A stretch of DNA of 64,000 nucleotides from an uncultured Chitinophagaceae bacterium (GCA_938017685.1 CALIIL010000011.1:1-64000), one strand, 5' to 3'; counted from the first letter of the stretch, positions 25,839 through 34,287 are shown. The notes: generated from the sequence alone by a model not told the origin. Program-made: numbers and translations.

Positions 25839-26474
25839 TTAGTTTATTTTCTCTTTAGCGGGAATACCTACCAATAATTTATTATCCAATACATTTTGCG
25901 TTAGTACAGCGCCCGCCCCTATTATATTAGATGAACCTATTTTTTTATACTGCAACAATGTAGCGCTGGCTCCGATATTATTTTTACGACCTAAAGTTAC
26001 ACCACCAGAAACAACTACTGCAGGGTTAAGTACATTATGATTTTCAATATTTACATCATGACCAATCTGTACCCCTCTATTGATATAGTTGTTATTGCCA
26101 ATCATTATATCTGTTGTAATTAAGCAACCCATCTTGATAATATTCCCCACACCAAGCTTTACGCTGTGATGTATATCAATAGATGGGTGTACTAAATTAG
26201 GAAAGTTGTAGTTGGCATATTTTACGAATATTTTTTCGCGCATCTTAGCTTCGCCATGTGCAATAATTACAGCTACCTTTTTTTTAGTGGCTAAAAAATC
26301 GCTTTCTTCATATAATGAATAGTTTTTATTAAAGAAGAGAATAGATTTCTCAATACAATGTACATCTACAAATCCTTTTATTTCAAAGCTTGCGTCTGCA
26401 GCATTTATTTGTTCAATTAATTGAACGATTTCTTTTGCCGCGCCTCCTGTCCCTATAATGTATACTTCGGTCAT
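25839..26474 (-). CDS. legH: Sugar O/N-acyltransferase of the PglD/NeuD/LegH type
   Basis: Predicted to N-acetylate the 4-amino sugar made by LegC. Residues 1-~75 form a small Rossmann-like sugar-binding domain (VYIIGTGGAAKEIVQLI). Residues ~95-211 are a left-handed beta-helix of hexapeptide repeats (HPSIDIHHSVKLGVGN, NYINRGVQIGHDVNIENH, GRKNNIGASATLLQYKKIG). The GHD motif supplies the catalytic His expected in PglD-type enzymes. The C-terminus ends VGIPAKEKIN, close to the family's VGxPAK. Immediately follows legC and precedes legI with no intergenic bases. NeuD-like O-acetylation is an alternative. Confidence 0.82.
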   Translation of the reverse strand: MTEVYIIGTGGAAKEIVQLIEQINAADASFEIKGFVDVHCIEKSILFFNKNYSLYEESDFLATKKKVAVIIAHGEAKMREKIFVKYANYNFPNLVHPSIDIHHSVKLGVGNIIKMGCLITTDIMIGNNNYINRGVQIGHDVNIENHNVLNPAVVVSGGVTLGRKNNIGASATLLQYKKIGSSNIIGAGAVLTQNVLDNKLLVGIPAKEKIN

Positions 26475-27620
26475 TTAAAGAATTACTGTACTGGGCAAAT
26501 TTACCACTCTATCTTCCAACCACATAGCATTTTCCAAAGCATCTGTCTGGCAATGCTTATACATAGGTAATTTATTCATGAGTTGCCAGATAGGTCTTGT
26601 GCCTACTTTGCTCTCGTTGGTTATGCTTAAAAAAGCATCACGTTCTTCTCTGTTTTCTAATATGACTGCATTGAGCCAATAGTTAGAGATTGAATCAGCT
26701 GGTTCATTTAAAAATTGTAAGCCCAGGGTATCACAGATTGTTCTGTAGCTTTCTGCTAGTTTTCTTTTGCTTGCTATAAAGGTTGGTAGCTGTTCTAGTT
26801 GCGCACAACCCAATGCAGCGTTAATATTAGGCATCCGATAGTTATAGCCAATTTCATCATGCGCATATTCCCAAGCATGTGGCATTTTGGCTTGTGTTGT
26901 AATATGTTTTGCCTTCTTGGCAAGCACTACATCATTCGTTAGAATCATGCCGCCGCCGCCTGTTGTCATTACTTTATTACCATTAAAGCTTATAGCTCCA
27001 ACCAGTCCAAAGGTTCCCGTATGTTTTCCCTTATAGTAACTACCTAAGGATTCTGCTGCATCTTCGACCACGGCAATATTGTGTTCATTGCAAATGCTTA
27101 CTATTTCATCTATTCTAGCGGGATGTCCAAAGGTATGCATGGGTACACAAGCGCTGATGCGTTTGTTCGTTTTCTTGTTTACGCAATGACCATCTACTTG
27201 TGTTGTTTCGTTTTCTAGAAACGTTTTTAACGCAATAGGGCTTAAGCCTAAGGTATCTTTATCTACGTCTAGGAATATGGGTGTTGCGTTACAGTATTGA
27301 ATAGCGTTAGCGGTTGAAATGAAGGTTAAAGGCTGTGTTATCACTTCATCATCTTGCTCTACACCGGCAACGATTAATCCAATTTGGATGGCAGCTGTTC
27401 CATTCACTGTTACTATGGCATGTTTGGCACCTGTATACTCAGCAATTTGCTGTTCAAACTGATCTACAAATTTTCCTACACTAGATACAAATGTTGAGTC
27501 TATACACTCATTTAAATACTCTTTTTCTTTACCGTTAAATGTTGGTTCATGCAAATAGATGGGTTCTTCAGTAGAGAATAGCGTCTGAATTTCTTTAATA
27601 AGTTCTGCATGCATATTCAA
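26475..27620 (-). CDS. legC: LegC-family PLP-dependent sugar aminotransferase
   Basis: Transfers an amino group to C4 of an NDP-4-keto-6-deoxy-HexNAc. The N-terminal pattern IYLHEPTFNGKEKEYLNECI with FVSSVGKFVDQFE is the LegC subgroup of DegT/DnrJ/EryC1 aminotransferases. Other marks are VNGTAAIQIGL, TQPLTFISTANAIQYC, VEDAAESLGSYYKGKHTGTFG and SFNGNKVMTTGGGGMI, in which the Lys of SFNGNK binds PLP. 381 aa. The dehydratase that must feed it is not adjacent; the CapD-type enzyme at 6.1-7.3 kb is the candidate. Translation follows the WlbA-like gene after 8 bases. Confidence 0.9.
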   Translation of the reverse strand: MNMHAELIKEIQTLFSTEEPIYLHEPTFNGKEKEYLNECIDSTFVSSVGKFVDQFEQQIAEYTGAKHAIVTVNGTAAIQIGLIVAGVEQDDEVITQPLTFISTANAIQYCNATPIFLDVDKDTLGLSPIALKTFLENETTQVDGHCVNKKTNKRISACVPMHTFGHPARIDEIVSICNEHNIAVVEDAAESLGSYYKGKHTGTFGLVGAISFNGNKVMTTGGGGMILTNDVVLAKKAKHITTQAKMPHAWEYAHDEIGYNYRMPNINAALGCAQLEQLPTFIASKRKLAESYRTICDTLGLQFLNEPADSISNYWLNAVILENREERDAFLSITNESKVGTRPIWQLMNKLPMYKHCQTDALENAMWLEDRVVNLPSTVIL

Positions 27621-27628
27621 TTATTTTA

Positions 27629-28648
27629 TTATTTGGCGTACATTCTTTCAATCATCTCAACAACCTTTAAGCCTTCCAAGGCATTGACTGTAATAGGCGC
27701 TCTTCCTTTCAAAACATCTACTACATTTTCAATGACATAATGGTGATTAGCGGCACTACCTTTATAGGCACCATAATCATTGCCAGGGTTGGTAGGAGCG
27801 AGCTCAGGCATTTCATAATCCTTCACATTACATACTTCTACTTGATCCATGTATTGGCCGCCAATTTTTACACTGCCATTTTCTGCAATCACGGTTAATG
27901 AACTTTCTAAATTTTTATTCCAAACCGAAGTTGAAAAATTAATACAACCTGTTCCACCATTGACAAAGTCAAATTGAACCATGCCTGAATCTTCTTTTAA
28001 TTGCGTCAATCCTTCATGGTTAAAATTGTTCATTTGAGAGCGTATGTTGCTTACATCGCCAAACAGCCAATATAAAATATCAATAAAATGAGAGAATTGT
28101 GTAAACAGCGTGCCTCCATCTAATTTGGCATCTCCATGCCAGCTATCGGCTTTATAATAACGATCATCTCGGTTCCAGTAGCAGTTTAACTGCGCCATAT
28201 AGATATTTCCTAATTTACCGCTGACCATGAGTTCTTTCATCCAAGCACTTGGCGGGCTGTATCTATTTTGCATCACACAAAAAACTTGTTTTTGCTTATT
28301 TAATGCACTGAATATTACTTTTTCGGCATTGTTCTTGTCTAAGGCCATGGGTTTTTCAATAACCACGTGTTTATCATGTTCAATACATAATAAGGCTTGG
28401 TCTGAGTGAAAACCATTAGGAGAAGCAATATTGACCACATCAACCTCTTTAGCTATATCACTTTCTAAGAAATCTTCTAGGCTTTTAAAAAAAGTGGCAT
28501 TAGCGTAACTTTCAATACCCAAAGTATTTTCTGGCTTAACATCAATCAAAGCAACTAACTCTGCTTCTTCATTTCTACTTATCATCTCAGCATGACGCTT
28601 CCCAATATGGCCACACCCGACAATCGCAAATTTTATTTTGTCACTCAT
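27629..28648 (-). CDS. wlbA: WlbA/WbpB-like UDP-GlcNAcA 3-dehydrogenase (Gfo/Idh/MocA family)
   Basis: Predicted NAD-dependent oxidation of C3 of UDP-N-acetylglucosaminuronic acid, first committed step to 2,3-diacetamido uronic acids. An N-terminal Rossmann domain opens FAIVGCGHIGKRHAEMI. VNIASPNGFHSDQA, VVIEKPMALD, VMQNRYSPP, CYWNRDDRYYKADSWHGD and DGGTLFTQFSHFIDILYWLFG are blocks I associate specifically with WlbA/WbpB rather than generic Gfo proteins. EKP holds the catalytic Lys. 339 aa. It is flanked by the WlbB-like acetyltransferase upstream; the aminotransferase WlbC/WbpE and dehydrogenase WbpA that complete the pathway are absent from the window. Confidence 0.82.
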   Translation of the reverse strand: MSDKIKFAIVGCGHIGKRHAEMISRNEEAELVALIDVKPENTLGIESYANATFFKSLEDFLESDIAKEVDVVNIASPNGFHSDQALLCIEHDKHVVIEKPMALDKNNAEKVIFSALNKQKQVFCVMQNRYSPPSAWMKELMVSGKLGNIYMAQLNCYWNRDDRYYKADSWHGDAKLDGGTLFTQFSHFIDILYWLFGDVSNIRSQMNNFNHEGLTQLKEDSGMVQFDFVNGGTGCINFSTSVWNKNLESSLTVIAENGSVKIGGQYMDQVEVCNVKDYEMPELAPTNPGNDYGAYKGSAANHHYVIENVVDVLKGRAPITVNALEGLKVVEMIERMYAK

Positions 28649-28666
28649 AAAGAGTACAAATTTAAT

Positions 28667-29245
28667 CTAAGATACTTTAGTTACTACATCATTTGCCAAC
28701 TTATAACGTTCCTGGCTCTCTTCGCATATAGCTTCGCCAGCTTCATTAAACACTAATCGATGACCGTATTCGCTCATCCAACCAATCTGTTTGGCTGGGT
28801 TGCCTACTACTAAGGCATAACTAGGTACTGTTTTTGTTACCACGGCACCAGCTCCAATAAAGGCGTAATCGCCAATATCATGACCACATACGATAGTTGC
28901 ATTAGCACCAATGGATGCGCCTTTGCCCACATGTGTCTTATCGTATTGTCCGCGACGGTTCACGCCAGAGCGAGGATTTGTTACATTGGTAAATACGCAG
29001 CTAGGTCCAAGAAAAACATCATCATCACAAGTAACACCTGTATATATAGATACATTATTTTGAATTTTTACATTTTTACCGAGCACCACTTCTGGGGATA
29101 CAACTACATTTTGCCCCAAATTACAATTTTCGCCCAAGGTGCAATTTGACATCACATGGCTAAAGTGCCATATTTTAGTCCCATCGCCAATATTGCAGTT
29201 GGCATCTATGACAGCCGTTTCATGTGCAAAGTAGTTTTGTTCCAT
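28667..29245 (-). CDS. wlbB: WlbB/WbpD-like sugar N-acetyltransferase (left-handed beta-helix)
   Basis: Predicted to acetylate the 3-amino group of UDP-GlcNAc(3N)A. The 192-aa protein is almost entirely hexapeptide repeat: GDGTKIWHFSHVMSNC, LGQNVVVSPEVVLGKNVKIQ, NNVSIYTGVTCDDDVFLGP, VFTNVTNPRSGVNRR, GANATIVCGHDIGDYAFIGAG and VVGNPAKQIGWMSEYGHRL. The KIWHFSHV, GQNV, VKIQNNVS and FTNVTNPRS blocks match WlbB/WbpD closely. It precedes wlbA by 18 bases and follows cysQ by 8. Alternative: another 3-N-acetyltransferase of dTDP or UDP sugars (QdtC-like). Confidence 0.83.
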   Translation of the reverse strand: MEQNYFAHETAVIDANCNIGDGTKIWHFSHVMSNCTLGENCNLGQNVVVSPEVVLGKNVKIQNNVSIYTGVTCDDDVFLGPSCVFTNVTNPRSGVNRRGQYDKTHVGKGASIGANATIVCGHDIGDYAFIGAGAVVTKTVPSYALVVGNPAKQIGWMSEYGHRLVFNEAGEAICEESQERYKLANDVVTKVS

Positions 29246-29253
29246 AATAAGGT

Positions 29254-30027
29254 CTAAAATACTATAAAATAGGGATTGAGTAAGTTTTCTTTATTATAAA
29301 TGAGTGGCGTTAAGCTAGGATGCTCAAATACTTCGTAGCCTAAACCTAATAATACACCATGTGCCGCAGCCGTATCCCACTCCATCGTTGGAGCAAATCG
29401 TGGATAAATATCTGCACCATTCTCCGCAAGTACTAGGAATTTTAGAGAACTTCCCATGCTTACTGTACTAGGATTGCTCAATTCATTGATAAAATCTTCC
29501 GTCTCTTGACTTAAGTGCGATCGAGATGCTACGATTCTTAAGCCATCCTGTTGTTTAAGAAGATTCAATTCCGTTGGTGTTGTTTTAGGTTTTAAGGTTT
29601 CTGTCTTTTCATTCACTTCAAGCCAAGAACCTTCGCCTTTTACACCAAAAAATAACTTATTTAATACGGGAACAAAAACCACGCCCATTATAGGAATTCC
29701 TTTTTCAACAAGTGCAATATTTACAGTAAACTCACCATTTCGTTTAATAAATTCTTTGGTTCCGTCTAATGGGTCAATGCACCAATATTGATCCCATTTT
29801 TTTCTATCTGCAAAAGGTATTTCGTATCCTTCTTCACTAAGAATAGGAATATTCGTTCCCTCCAAAAAAGAAATAATTACATCATGTCCTTTTTTATCTG
29901 CCTTAGTTAAAGGGGAAGAGTCTGATTTTAAATCTACATCAAAATCATCGGTATCATAAATAGCCAAAATTTCTTCACCCGCTTTCAAAGCGGCTTTCTT
30001 TGCTATGGCTAATAAATCTTTCATCAT
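29254..30027 (-). CDS. cysQ: 3'(2'),5'-bisphosphate nucleotidase
   Basis: Hydrolyses PAP, the by-product of PAPS-dependent sulfation or sulfate reduction, to AMP. The inositol-monophosphatase-fold motifs are visible: SSPLTKADKKGHDVI, ILSEEGYEIP (metal Glu pair), WCIDPLDGTKEFIKRNGEFTVNIAL and FAPTMEWDTAAAHGVL. The GTKEF and WDTAAAH blocks favour CysQ over inositol phosphatases. 257 aa. It is the last of four sulfur-activation genes (cysC, cysD, cysN, cysQ) before the sugar genes; spacing to the neighbours is 8 bases on both sides, so it is co-transcribed with the glycan genes. Confidence 0.93.
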   Translation of the reverse strand: MMKDLLAIAKKAALKAGEEILAIYDTDDFDVDLKSDSSPLTKADKKGHDVIISFLEGTNIPILSEEGYEIPFADRKKWDQYWCIDPLDGTKEFIKRNGEFTVNIALVEKGIPIMGVVFVPVLNKLFFGVKGEGSWLEVNEKTETLKPKTTPTELNLLKQQDGLRIVASRSHLSQETEDFINELSNPSTVSMGSSLKFLVLAENGADIYPRFAPTMEWDTAAAHGVLLGLGYEVFEHPSLTPLIYNKENLLNPYFIVF

Positions 30028-30035
30028 TTTAGAGT

Positions 30036-31295
30036 TTATCCTCTAATCATACCGGCTGCTACAGTAGCATTGGTTTTTTCATCTACCAAGATTACAGATC
30101 CTGTAATTCTGTTACGGCTGTAACTATCTACAAACATTGGCTTAGTTGTACGGATTTTGATACGAGCAATATCATTCAATTGAATTTCTTTGTCTTCTTC
30201 ATTTCGGTGAAGTGTATTGATATCCAATTTGTATTGGATTTCTTTAATCATACAACGCTCTTCATTTGAAGTATGTACGATGGTATATTTTCCGTTGAGC
30301 TGCAAAGGCGTTTCGTCAAACCAACAAATCATAAGGTCTAAATCCTGCGTTGAGTTGGGCTGATTATTTACTCGAACAATCATATCGCCTCGGCTAATAT
30401 CTATTTCATCTTCTAATAAAATAGTAGCAGACATTGGCGGGAAAATTTCTTGCAACTCACCATCGAACGAATCAATTTTTGCAATTTTTGAAGTGAAGCC
30501 AGATGGTAAAACAGCTACCTCATCACCTTTTTTAAATACACCACCAGCAACTCTTCCTGCATATCCTCTGTAGTCATGATACTCATCACTCATAGGCCGA
30601 ATCACCGTTTGAACTGGGAAGCGACAATCAATAAAGTTTTCATCATTACTAATATGGACATTTTCTAAATAATACATTAACGACGAACCGCCGTACCAAG
30701 GCATATTGTCACCTTTATTTACCACATTGTCTCCGACCAATGCTGAGATTGGAATAAACTCAATATCATGAATATCCAATCGAGAGCTAAACTCTTTGAA
30801 ATCAGCTTTAATTTGATCATAAACGTCTTCCTTATACTCAACTAAATCCATTTTATTAATACAAACTAATAAGTGTGGTATTTGTAATAAAGAGGCGATT
30901 ATTGCGTGACGCTTTGTTTGTTCTACAACTCCTTTACGAGCATCAATTAATATCAAGGCCACATTAGCCGTTGATGCACCTGTAACCATATTTCGTGTAT
31001 ATTGAATATGACCTGGAGTGTCGGCAATAATGAACTTACGCTTTGGAGTGGCAAAATATCGGTAAGCCACATCAATGGTAATGCCTTGCTCTCGCTCAGC
31101 TTTTAATCCATCGGTTAGCAAAGCTAAATTTACATTTGCTTCACCTTTTTTTTCACTAGCAATTTTTATTGCATCGTATTGATCTTCAAAAATTGATTTA
31201 CTATCATAGAGCATACGACCGATCAAGGTGCTTTTTCCATCATCAACACTTCCTGCTGTTGTGAAACGTAATAATTCTGTTTTTTGTCCGCTCAT
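30036..31295 (-). CDS. cysN: Sulfate adenylyltransferase large (GTPase) subunit
   Basis: EF-Tu-like GTPase that drives formation of adenylyl sulfate by CysD. G-domain motifs: TAGSVDDGKSTLIGRML (P-loop), EREQGITIDVAYRYF, IADTPGHIQYTRNMV, CINKMDL and ISALVGDN; beta-barrel domains fill the C-terminal half. The ATG at 31295 (MSGQKTELLRFTTAG) is the natural start because the GTPase domain begins there; an in-frame extension to 31433 would run back into cysD. That gives about 419 aa, without the fused APS kinase domain of CysNC proteins; the kinase is a separate cysC gene. 67 bases separate it from cysD. Confidence 0.95.
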   Translation of the reverse strand: MSGQKTELLRFTTAGSVDDGKSTLIGRMLYDSKSIFEDQYDAIKIASEKKGEANVNLALLTDGLKAEREQGITIDVAYRYFATPKRKFIIADTPGHIQYTRNMVTGASTANVALILIDARKGVVEQTKRHAIIASLLQIPHLLVCINKMDLVEYKEDVYDQIKADFKEFSSRLDIHDIEFIPISALVGDNVVNKGDNMPWYGGSSLMYYLENVHISNDENFIDCRFPVQTVIRPMSDEYHDYRGYAGRVAGGVFKKGDEVAVLPSGFTSKIAKIDSFDGELQEIFPPMSATILLEDEIDISRGDMIVRVNNQPNSTQDLDLMICWFDETPLQLNGKYTIVHTSNEERCMIKEIQYKLDINTLHRNEEDKEIQLNDIARIKIRTTKPMFVDSYSRNRITGSVILVDEKTNATVAAGMIRG

Positions 31296-31362
31296 CTTTT
31301 TAAATATCTTGAATTTGTAAAGTTTGTTTGGTATTTCTTTTAATCTTTTAAAAGAAGTTTGA

Positions 31363-32268
31363 CTAAAAATATCCTTGTTTCTTTCTGTCTTCCATCGCTG
31401 TTTCGGAACGTTTATCATCAGATCGCGTACCACGTTCTGTAACTCGCGTCATAGAAACTTCTGCAATAATGTCGTCCAATGTTTCAGCGTTTGACTCAGC
31501 TGCACCGGTACAACTCATATCGCCTATCGTACGAAAGCGTACTTTCATATCTTTTAGTTCTTCTGTGTCTTTTCGTTGCATATAATCAGAGTCAGAATAT
31601 ATAACACCATCTCGTGTAAAACACTTTCTAGTATGTGCAAAGTATAAAGACGGCAACTCAACTTTTTCTTCTTTTAAATATTGCCAAACATCTAATTCGG
31701 TAAAGTTTGAAATTGGAAATACTCTAAAGTGCTCGCCAAAGTTCTTTTTTCCATTAAACGTATTCCATAGTTCGGGGCGTTGATTTTTCGGATCCCATTG
31801 TCCAAATTCATCACGATGTGAAAAGAATCGTTCTTTCGCTCTTGCTTTTTCTTCATCTCTTCTTCCTCCACCAAAAGCAGCATCGTATTTACCATCTTCC
31901 AATGCTTTTAATAAGGCAGCAGTTTGTAATCCGTTTCTACTAGCATGAATCCCCGTTTCCTCTTGTACTAATCCGTTATCAATAGCTTCTTGTACAGAGC
32001 CTACTAAAAGCTTTGCACCCATATCGGCCACCCATTTGTCTCTAAAAGCAATTGTTTCAGGGAAGTTATGTCCTGTATCAATATGCATTAAGGGAAAAGG
32101 CACCTTTGCTGGAAAGAATGCCTTTTTTGCCAAATAAGACATTAAGATCGAATCCTTACCACCAGAAAATAGCATTACAGGATTTTCAAATTGTGCAACT
32201 GCCTCGCGAATCACGTATATGGCCTCTGATTCGAGTTCTTTAAGATGGTTTAAATAGTAACTGCTCAT
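31363..32268 (-). CDS. cysD: Sulfate adenylyltransferase small subunit
   Basis: PP-loop ATP pyrophosphatase that adenylates sulfate to APS together with CysN. The P-loop MLFSGGKDSILMSYLAKKAF is at residues ~31-50, followed by MHIDTGHNFPETIAFRD, the region AFGGGRRDEEKARAKERFFS, and the C-terminal GTRSDDKRSETAMEDRKKQGYF, all characteristic of CysD. 301 aa matches the family. Its start codon overlaps the cysC stop by one base (TAATG). Confidence 0.96.
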   Translation of the reverse strand: MSSYYLNHLKELESEAIYVIREAVAQFENPVMLFSGGKDSILMSYLAKKAFFPAKVPFPLMHIDTGHNFPETIAFRDKWVADMGAKLLVGSVQEAIDNGLVQEETGIHASRNGLQTAALLKALEDGKYDAAFGGGRRDEEKARAKERFFSHRDEFGQWDPKNQRPELWNTFNGKKNFGEHFRVFPISNFTELDVWQYLKEEKVELPSLYFAHTRKCFTRDGVIYSDSDYMQRKDTEELKDMKVRFRTIGDMSCTGAAESNAETLDDIIAEVSMTRVTERGTRSDDKRSETAMEDRKKQGYF

Positions 32269-32861
32269 TAATATTTTATTAAAGGTTGGGCAAAGTTAAA
32301 TAATTTATCTACGCATTCGGCAACTGACTGTGAGGTAGTTATTATCTCAATAGCTGGATTTTCGGGAGCTTCATAAGGAGAACTAATTCCGGAGAAGTTC
32401 CTGATTTCTCCAGCGCGGGCTTTTTTATATAGCCCTTTTACATCCCTATTTTCGCATATTTCTAGCGGAGTATTAATAAATACCTCCACAAAATCATCGG
32501 CTCCAATTATACTTTTCGCCTTTTCTCTAGCAGCTATTGTGGGACTAATAAAAGATACTAAGCTTATAACACCATTATTGAGATATAATTTGCCAATCTC
32601 AGAAATTCTTCGAATGTTCTCCTGGCGATCTTCCATGTTAAAACCAAGATCACTGTTTATACCGCTTCGAATATTATCACCATCCAATACTTGTGTAAAG
32701 TAACCTTCGGAAAACAATTTCTTTTCGAAATGTTCAGCGATTGTACTTTTTCCTGAACCAGATAAACCCGTAAACCAAAAGACTTTGGAGGATTGCCCTA
32801 ATTTTTTTTCTTTAGTTTTTCGTGAAACTATTCTTTCGAAATCGGGGTGAATATTATTCAT
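32268..32861 (-). CDS. cysC: Adenylyl-sulfate (APS) kinase
   Basis: Phosphorylates APS to PAPS, the sulfate donor. Motifs: FWFTGLSGSGKSTIAE (Walker A), VLDGDNIRSGINSDLGF, NIRRISEIGKL, SFISPTIAAREKAK and GLYKKARAGEIRNFSGISSPYE. I place the start at ATG 32861 (MNNIHPDFERIV), giving 197 aa, the usual stand-alone size; an upstream in-frame extension to 32963 would lie in the remains of a DUF2061 gene. The ATG is one base beyond the TAG that closes that remnant. With cysD, cysN and cysQ but no cysH or sulfite reductase here, PAPS may be destined for sulfotransfer. Confidence 0.94.
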   Translation of the reverse strand: MNNIHPDFERIVSRKTKEKKLGQSSKVFWFTGLSGSGKSTIAEHFEKKLFSEGYFTQVLDGDNIRSGINSDLGFNMEDRQENIRRISEIGKLYLNNGVISLVSFISPTIAAREKAKSIIGADDFVEVFINTPLEICENRDVKGLYKKARAGEIRNFSGISSPYEAPENPAIEIITTSQSVAECVDKLFNFAQPLIKY

Positions 32862-32862
32862 T

Positions 32863-33118
32863 CTATTTAATTTTTTTTCTAAGTGCACCTCTTGGAATTG
32901 ATTGCCAAGCTCTTTCGTGCAGGTAATAAAGTACAAATTTAGTAAAGACTTCAGTGTCTCCAATTTGTAATGCTGAACTTGTATTACCAGTTAAGCAACA
33001 ATTATGGTTGTTATACTTCCAACAGTTCGCCAACAAATGCCTTTAAGAATACTTCTTACATGTGATTCTTTTTTGATTGCACTTTTATGACAATCTGCTG
33101 GAATAACTTTTTTTGCAT
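32863..33118 (-). pseudogene. DUF2061 membrane protein, second copy, frameshifted
   Basis: On the minus strand a DUF2061-like protein can be pieced together in two frames. KESHVRSILKGICWRTVGS and ITTIIVA run into a TAA at 32991-32993. One frame over, LTGNTSSALQIGDTEVFTK and FVLYYLHERAWQSIPRGAL continue to a TAG at 32863-32865. One missing base near 32993 explains the break. A second missing A in the A-run near 33110 would be needed to join it to the ATG at 33118. The family is a small inner-membrane protein of unknown function often found beside cysC/cysN genes. It sits directly before cysC, downstream of the first copy. Confidence 0.75.
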
Positions 33119-33134
33119 AGGTTCAAAACAATTT

Positions 33135-33356
33135 CTATTGTCTTACAACACCCAATGGTATGTTCTGCCAAAGACGTTTGTAAGCATAATATAATAAAAA
33201 TTATATTGAAGTATCCCATAATACAATGGTAGATGCCGTATGACTTTCTCCAAGAATTAGCCATGAAATTAGCAAGGTGTCTAATGTTCCAACTAAACGC
33301 CAAGTGATACCTTTGCTTATGCTCCGAGCGTGCGACTCTTTGATTTTCTGAGACAT
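33135..33356 (-). pseudogene. DUF2061 membrane protein, first copy, with in-frame stop
   Basis: From ATG 33356 the minus strand encodes MSQKIKESHARSISKGITW followed by a hydrophobic segment (LVGTLDTLLISWLIL), then DTSI and a TAA stop at 33201-33203. The same frame continues FLLYYAYKRLWQNIPLGVVR to a TAG at 33135-33137. That tail matches the family's K-x-x-LYYxHERxWxxIPxG ending, with the TAA replacing the expected Lys codon (AAA to TAA). The ~51-aa product would lack the conserved tail. It starts 3 bases after the rfbA stop and precedes a second broken copy. A sequencing error is possible but less likely given three separate lesions in two copies. Confidence 0.75.
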
Positions 33357-33359
33357 ATC

Positions 33360-34223
33360 TTACGCCTTTAATATACTTCTCAAATAAACGCCATAGCCGC
33401 TTTTTTTCAACAAATCGGCTTGGCGCATGAGTTCATCCTCCCCAATATAACCCATGCGGTACGCTACTTCCTCTATACAACCAATTTTAGTGCCTTGTCG
33501 TTTTTCGATAACACGGACAAACTCTGAAGCATCGCTCAATGAGTCAAAAGTGCCGGTATCTAACCATGCTGTGCTTCTATCCAGTATTGAAACTTTAAGT
33601 TTTTGTTGCTCAAGGTATACTCGATTCACATCTGTTATTTCGTACTCGCCTCTCGCTGAAGGAGCTAAATTTTTGGCAATCTCAACGACTTCATTATCAT
33701 AGAAATATAGTCCTGGTACAGCATAGTTGGATTTTGGGTTTTCAGGTTTTTCTTCTATAGAAATAGCTTTATTATGTTCATCGAACTCAACAACACCATA
33801 GCGCTCAGGATCCGAAACAGGATAGGCAAATACATAAGCACCATCTACATTATTCAATTTCTGTAGTTGTCGGCCGAGACCTGTTCCCCAAAAAATATTA
33901 TCGCCTAATACGAGAGCCACTTTTTCACTACCAATAAAGTCTGCACCAATCACAAAAGCTTGCGCTAATCCGTTGGGAACTTCCTGTACCGCATATTGAA
34001 TATCACATCCTAATTCTGTGCCATCGCCTAGTAAGCGTTTGAACTGATCGTTATCTTCTGGTGTAGTAATTATTAGTATCTCCTTTATTCCAGCCATCAT
34101 TAAAACGGACAAAGGGTAATAAATCATAGGCTTATCATAGATGGGCATGAGTTGTTTTGAAATGCCCTTGGTAATTGGGTACAATCTGGTGCCAGAACCA
34201 CCGGCTAATATTATTCCTTTCAT
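33360..34223 (-). CDS. rfbA: Glucose-1-phosphate thymidylyltransferase
   Basis: Makes dTDP-glucose from glucose-1-phosphate and d[45 protein letters not shown] is the canonical N-terminus (shown by its first block [16 protein letters not shown]), followed by [43 protein letters not shown] and [16 protein letters not shown]. 287 aa is standard. rfbB lies upstream but separated from it by the inserted four-helix-bundle gene. rfbC and rfbD are not in the window, so the final dTDP-sugar (rhamnose, Fuc3NAc, Qui3NAc or other) is unknown. Confidence 0.96.
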   Translation of the reverse strand: MKGIILAGGSGTRLYPITKGISKQLMPIYDKPMIYYPLSVLMMAGIKEILIITTPEDNDQFKRLLGDGTELGCDIQYAVQEVPNGLAQAFVIGADFIGSEKVALVLGDNIFWGTGLGRQLQKLNNVDGAYVFAYPVSDPERYGVVEFDEHNKAISIEEKPENPKSNYAVPGLYFYDNEVVEIAKNLAPSARGEYEITDVNRVYLEQQKLKVSILDRSTAWLDTGTFDSLSDASEFVRVIEKRQGTKIGCIEEVAYRMGYIGEDELMRQADLLKKSGYGVYLRSILKA

Positions 34224-34236
34224 TTTTTATTTTTTT

Positions 34237-34273
34237 GAGGTTTATAGGGTTTATGAGGTTTATCGGATTTATC
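34237..34273 (+). repeat. GGTTTAT-type repeat, left edge of the four-helix-bundle unit
   Basis: Plus-strand tandem units GAGGTTTATAGGGTTTATGA then GGTTTATCGGATTTATC. An inverted counterpart occurs at 34672-34710 on the other side of the four-helix-bundle gene, and a single similar copy occurs at 4406-4428. Confidence 0.7.
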
Positions 34274-34287
34274 TGTTCTTTGGAGAG

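Noticed and set aside
26475-27620. The aminotransferase next to the WlbA-like gene as WlbC/WbpE
   Set aside because: The HEPTFNGKEKEYL and FVSSVGKFV blocks fit LegC better; kept only as a possibility in a finding.
32863-33356. Programmed frameshifting or readthrough in the DUF2061 region
   Set aside because: No slippery heptamer is positioned at the break in copy 2, and copy 1 is interrupted by a plain nonsense codon; decay fits better.
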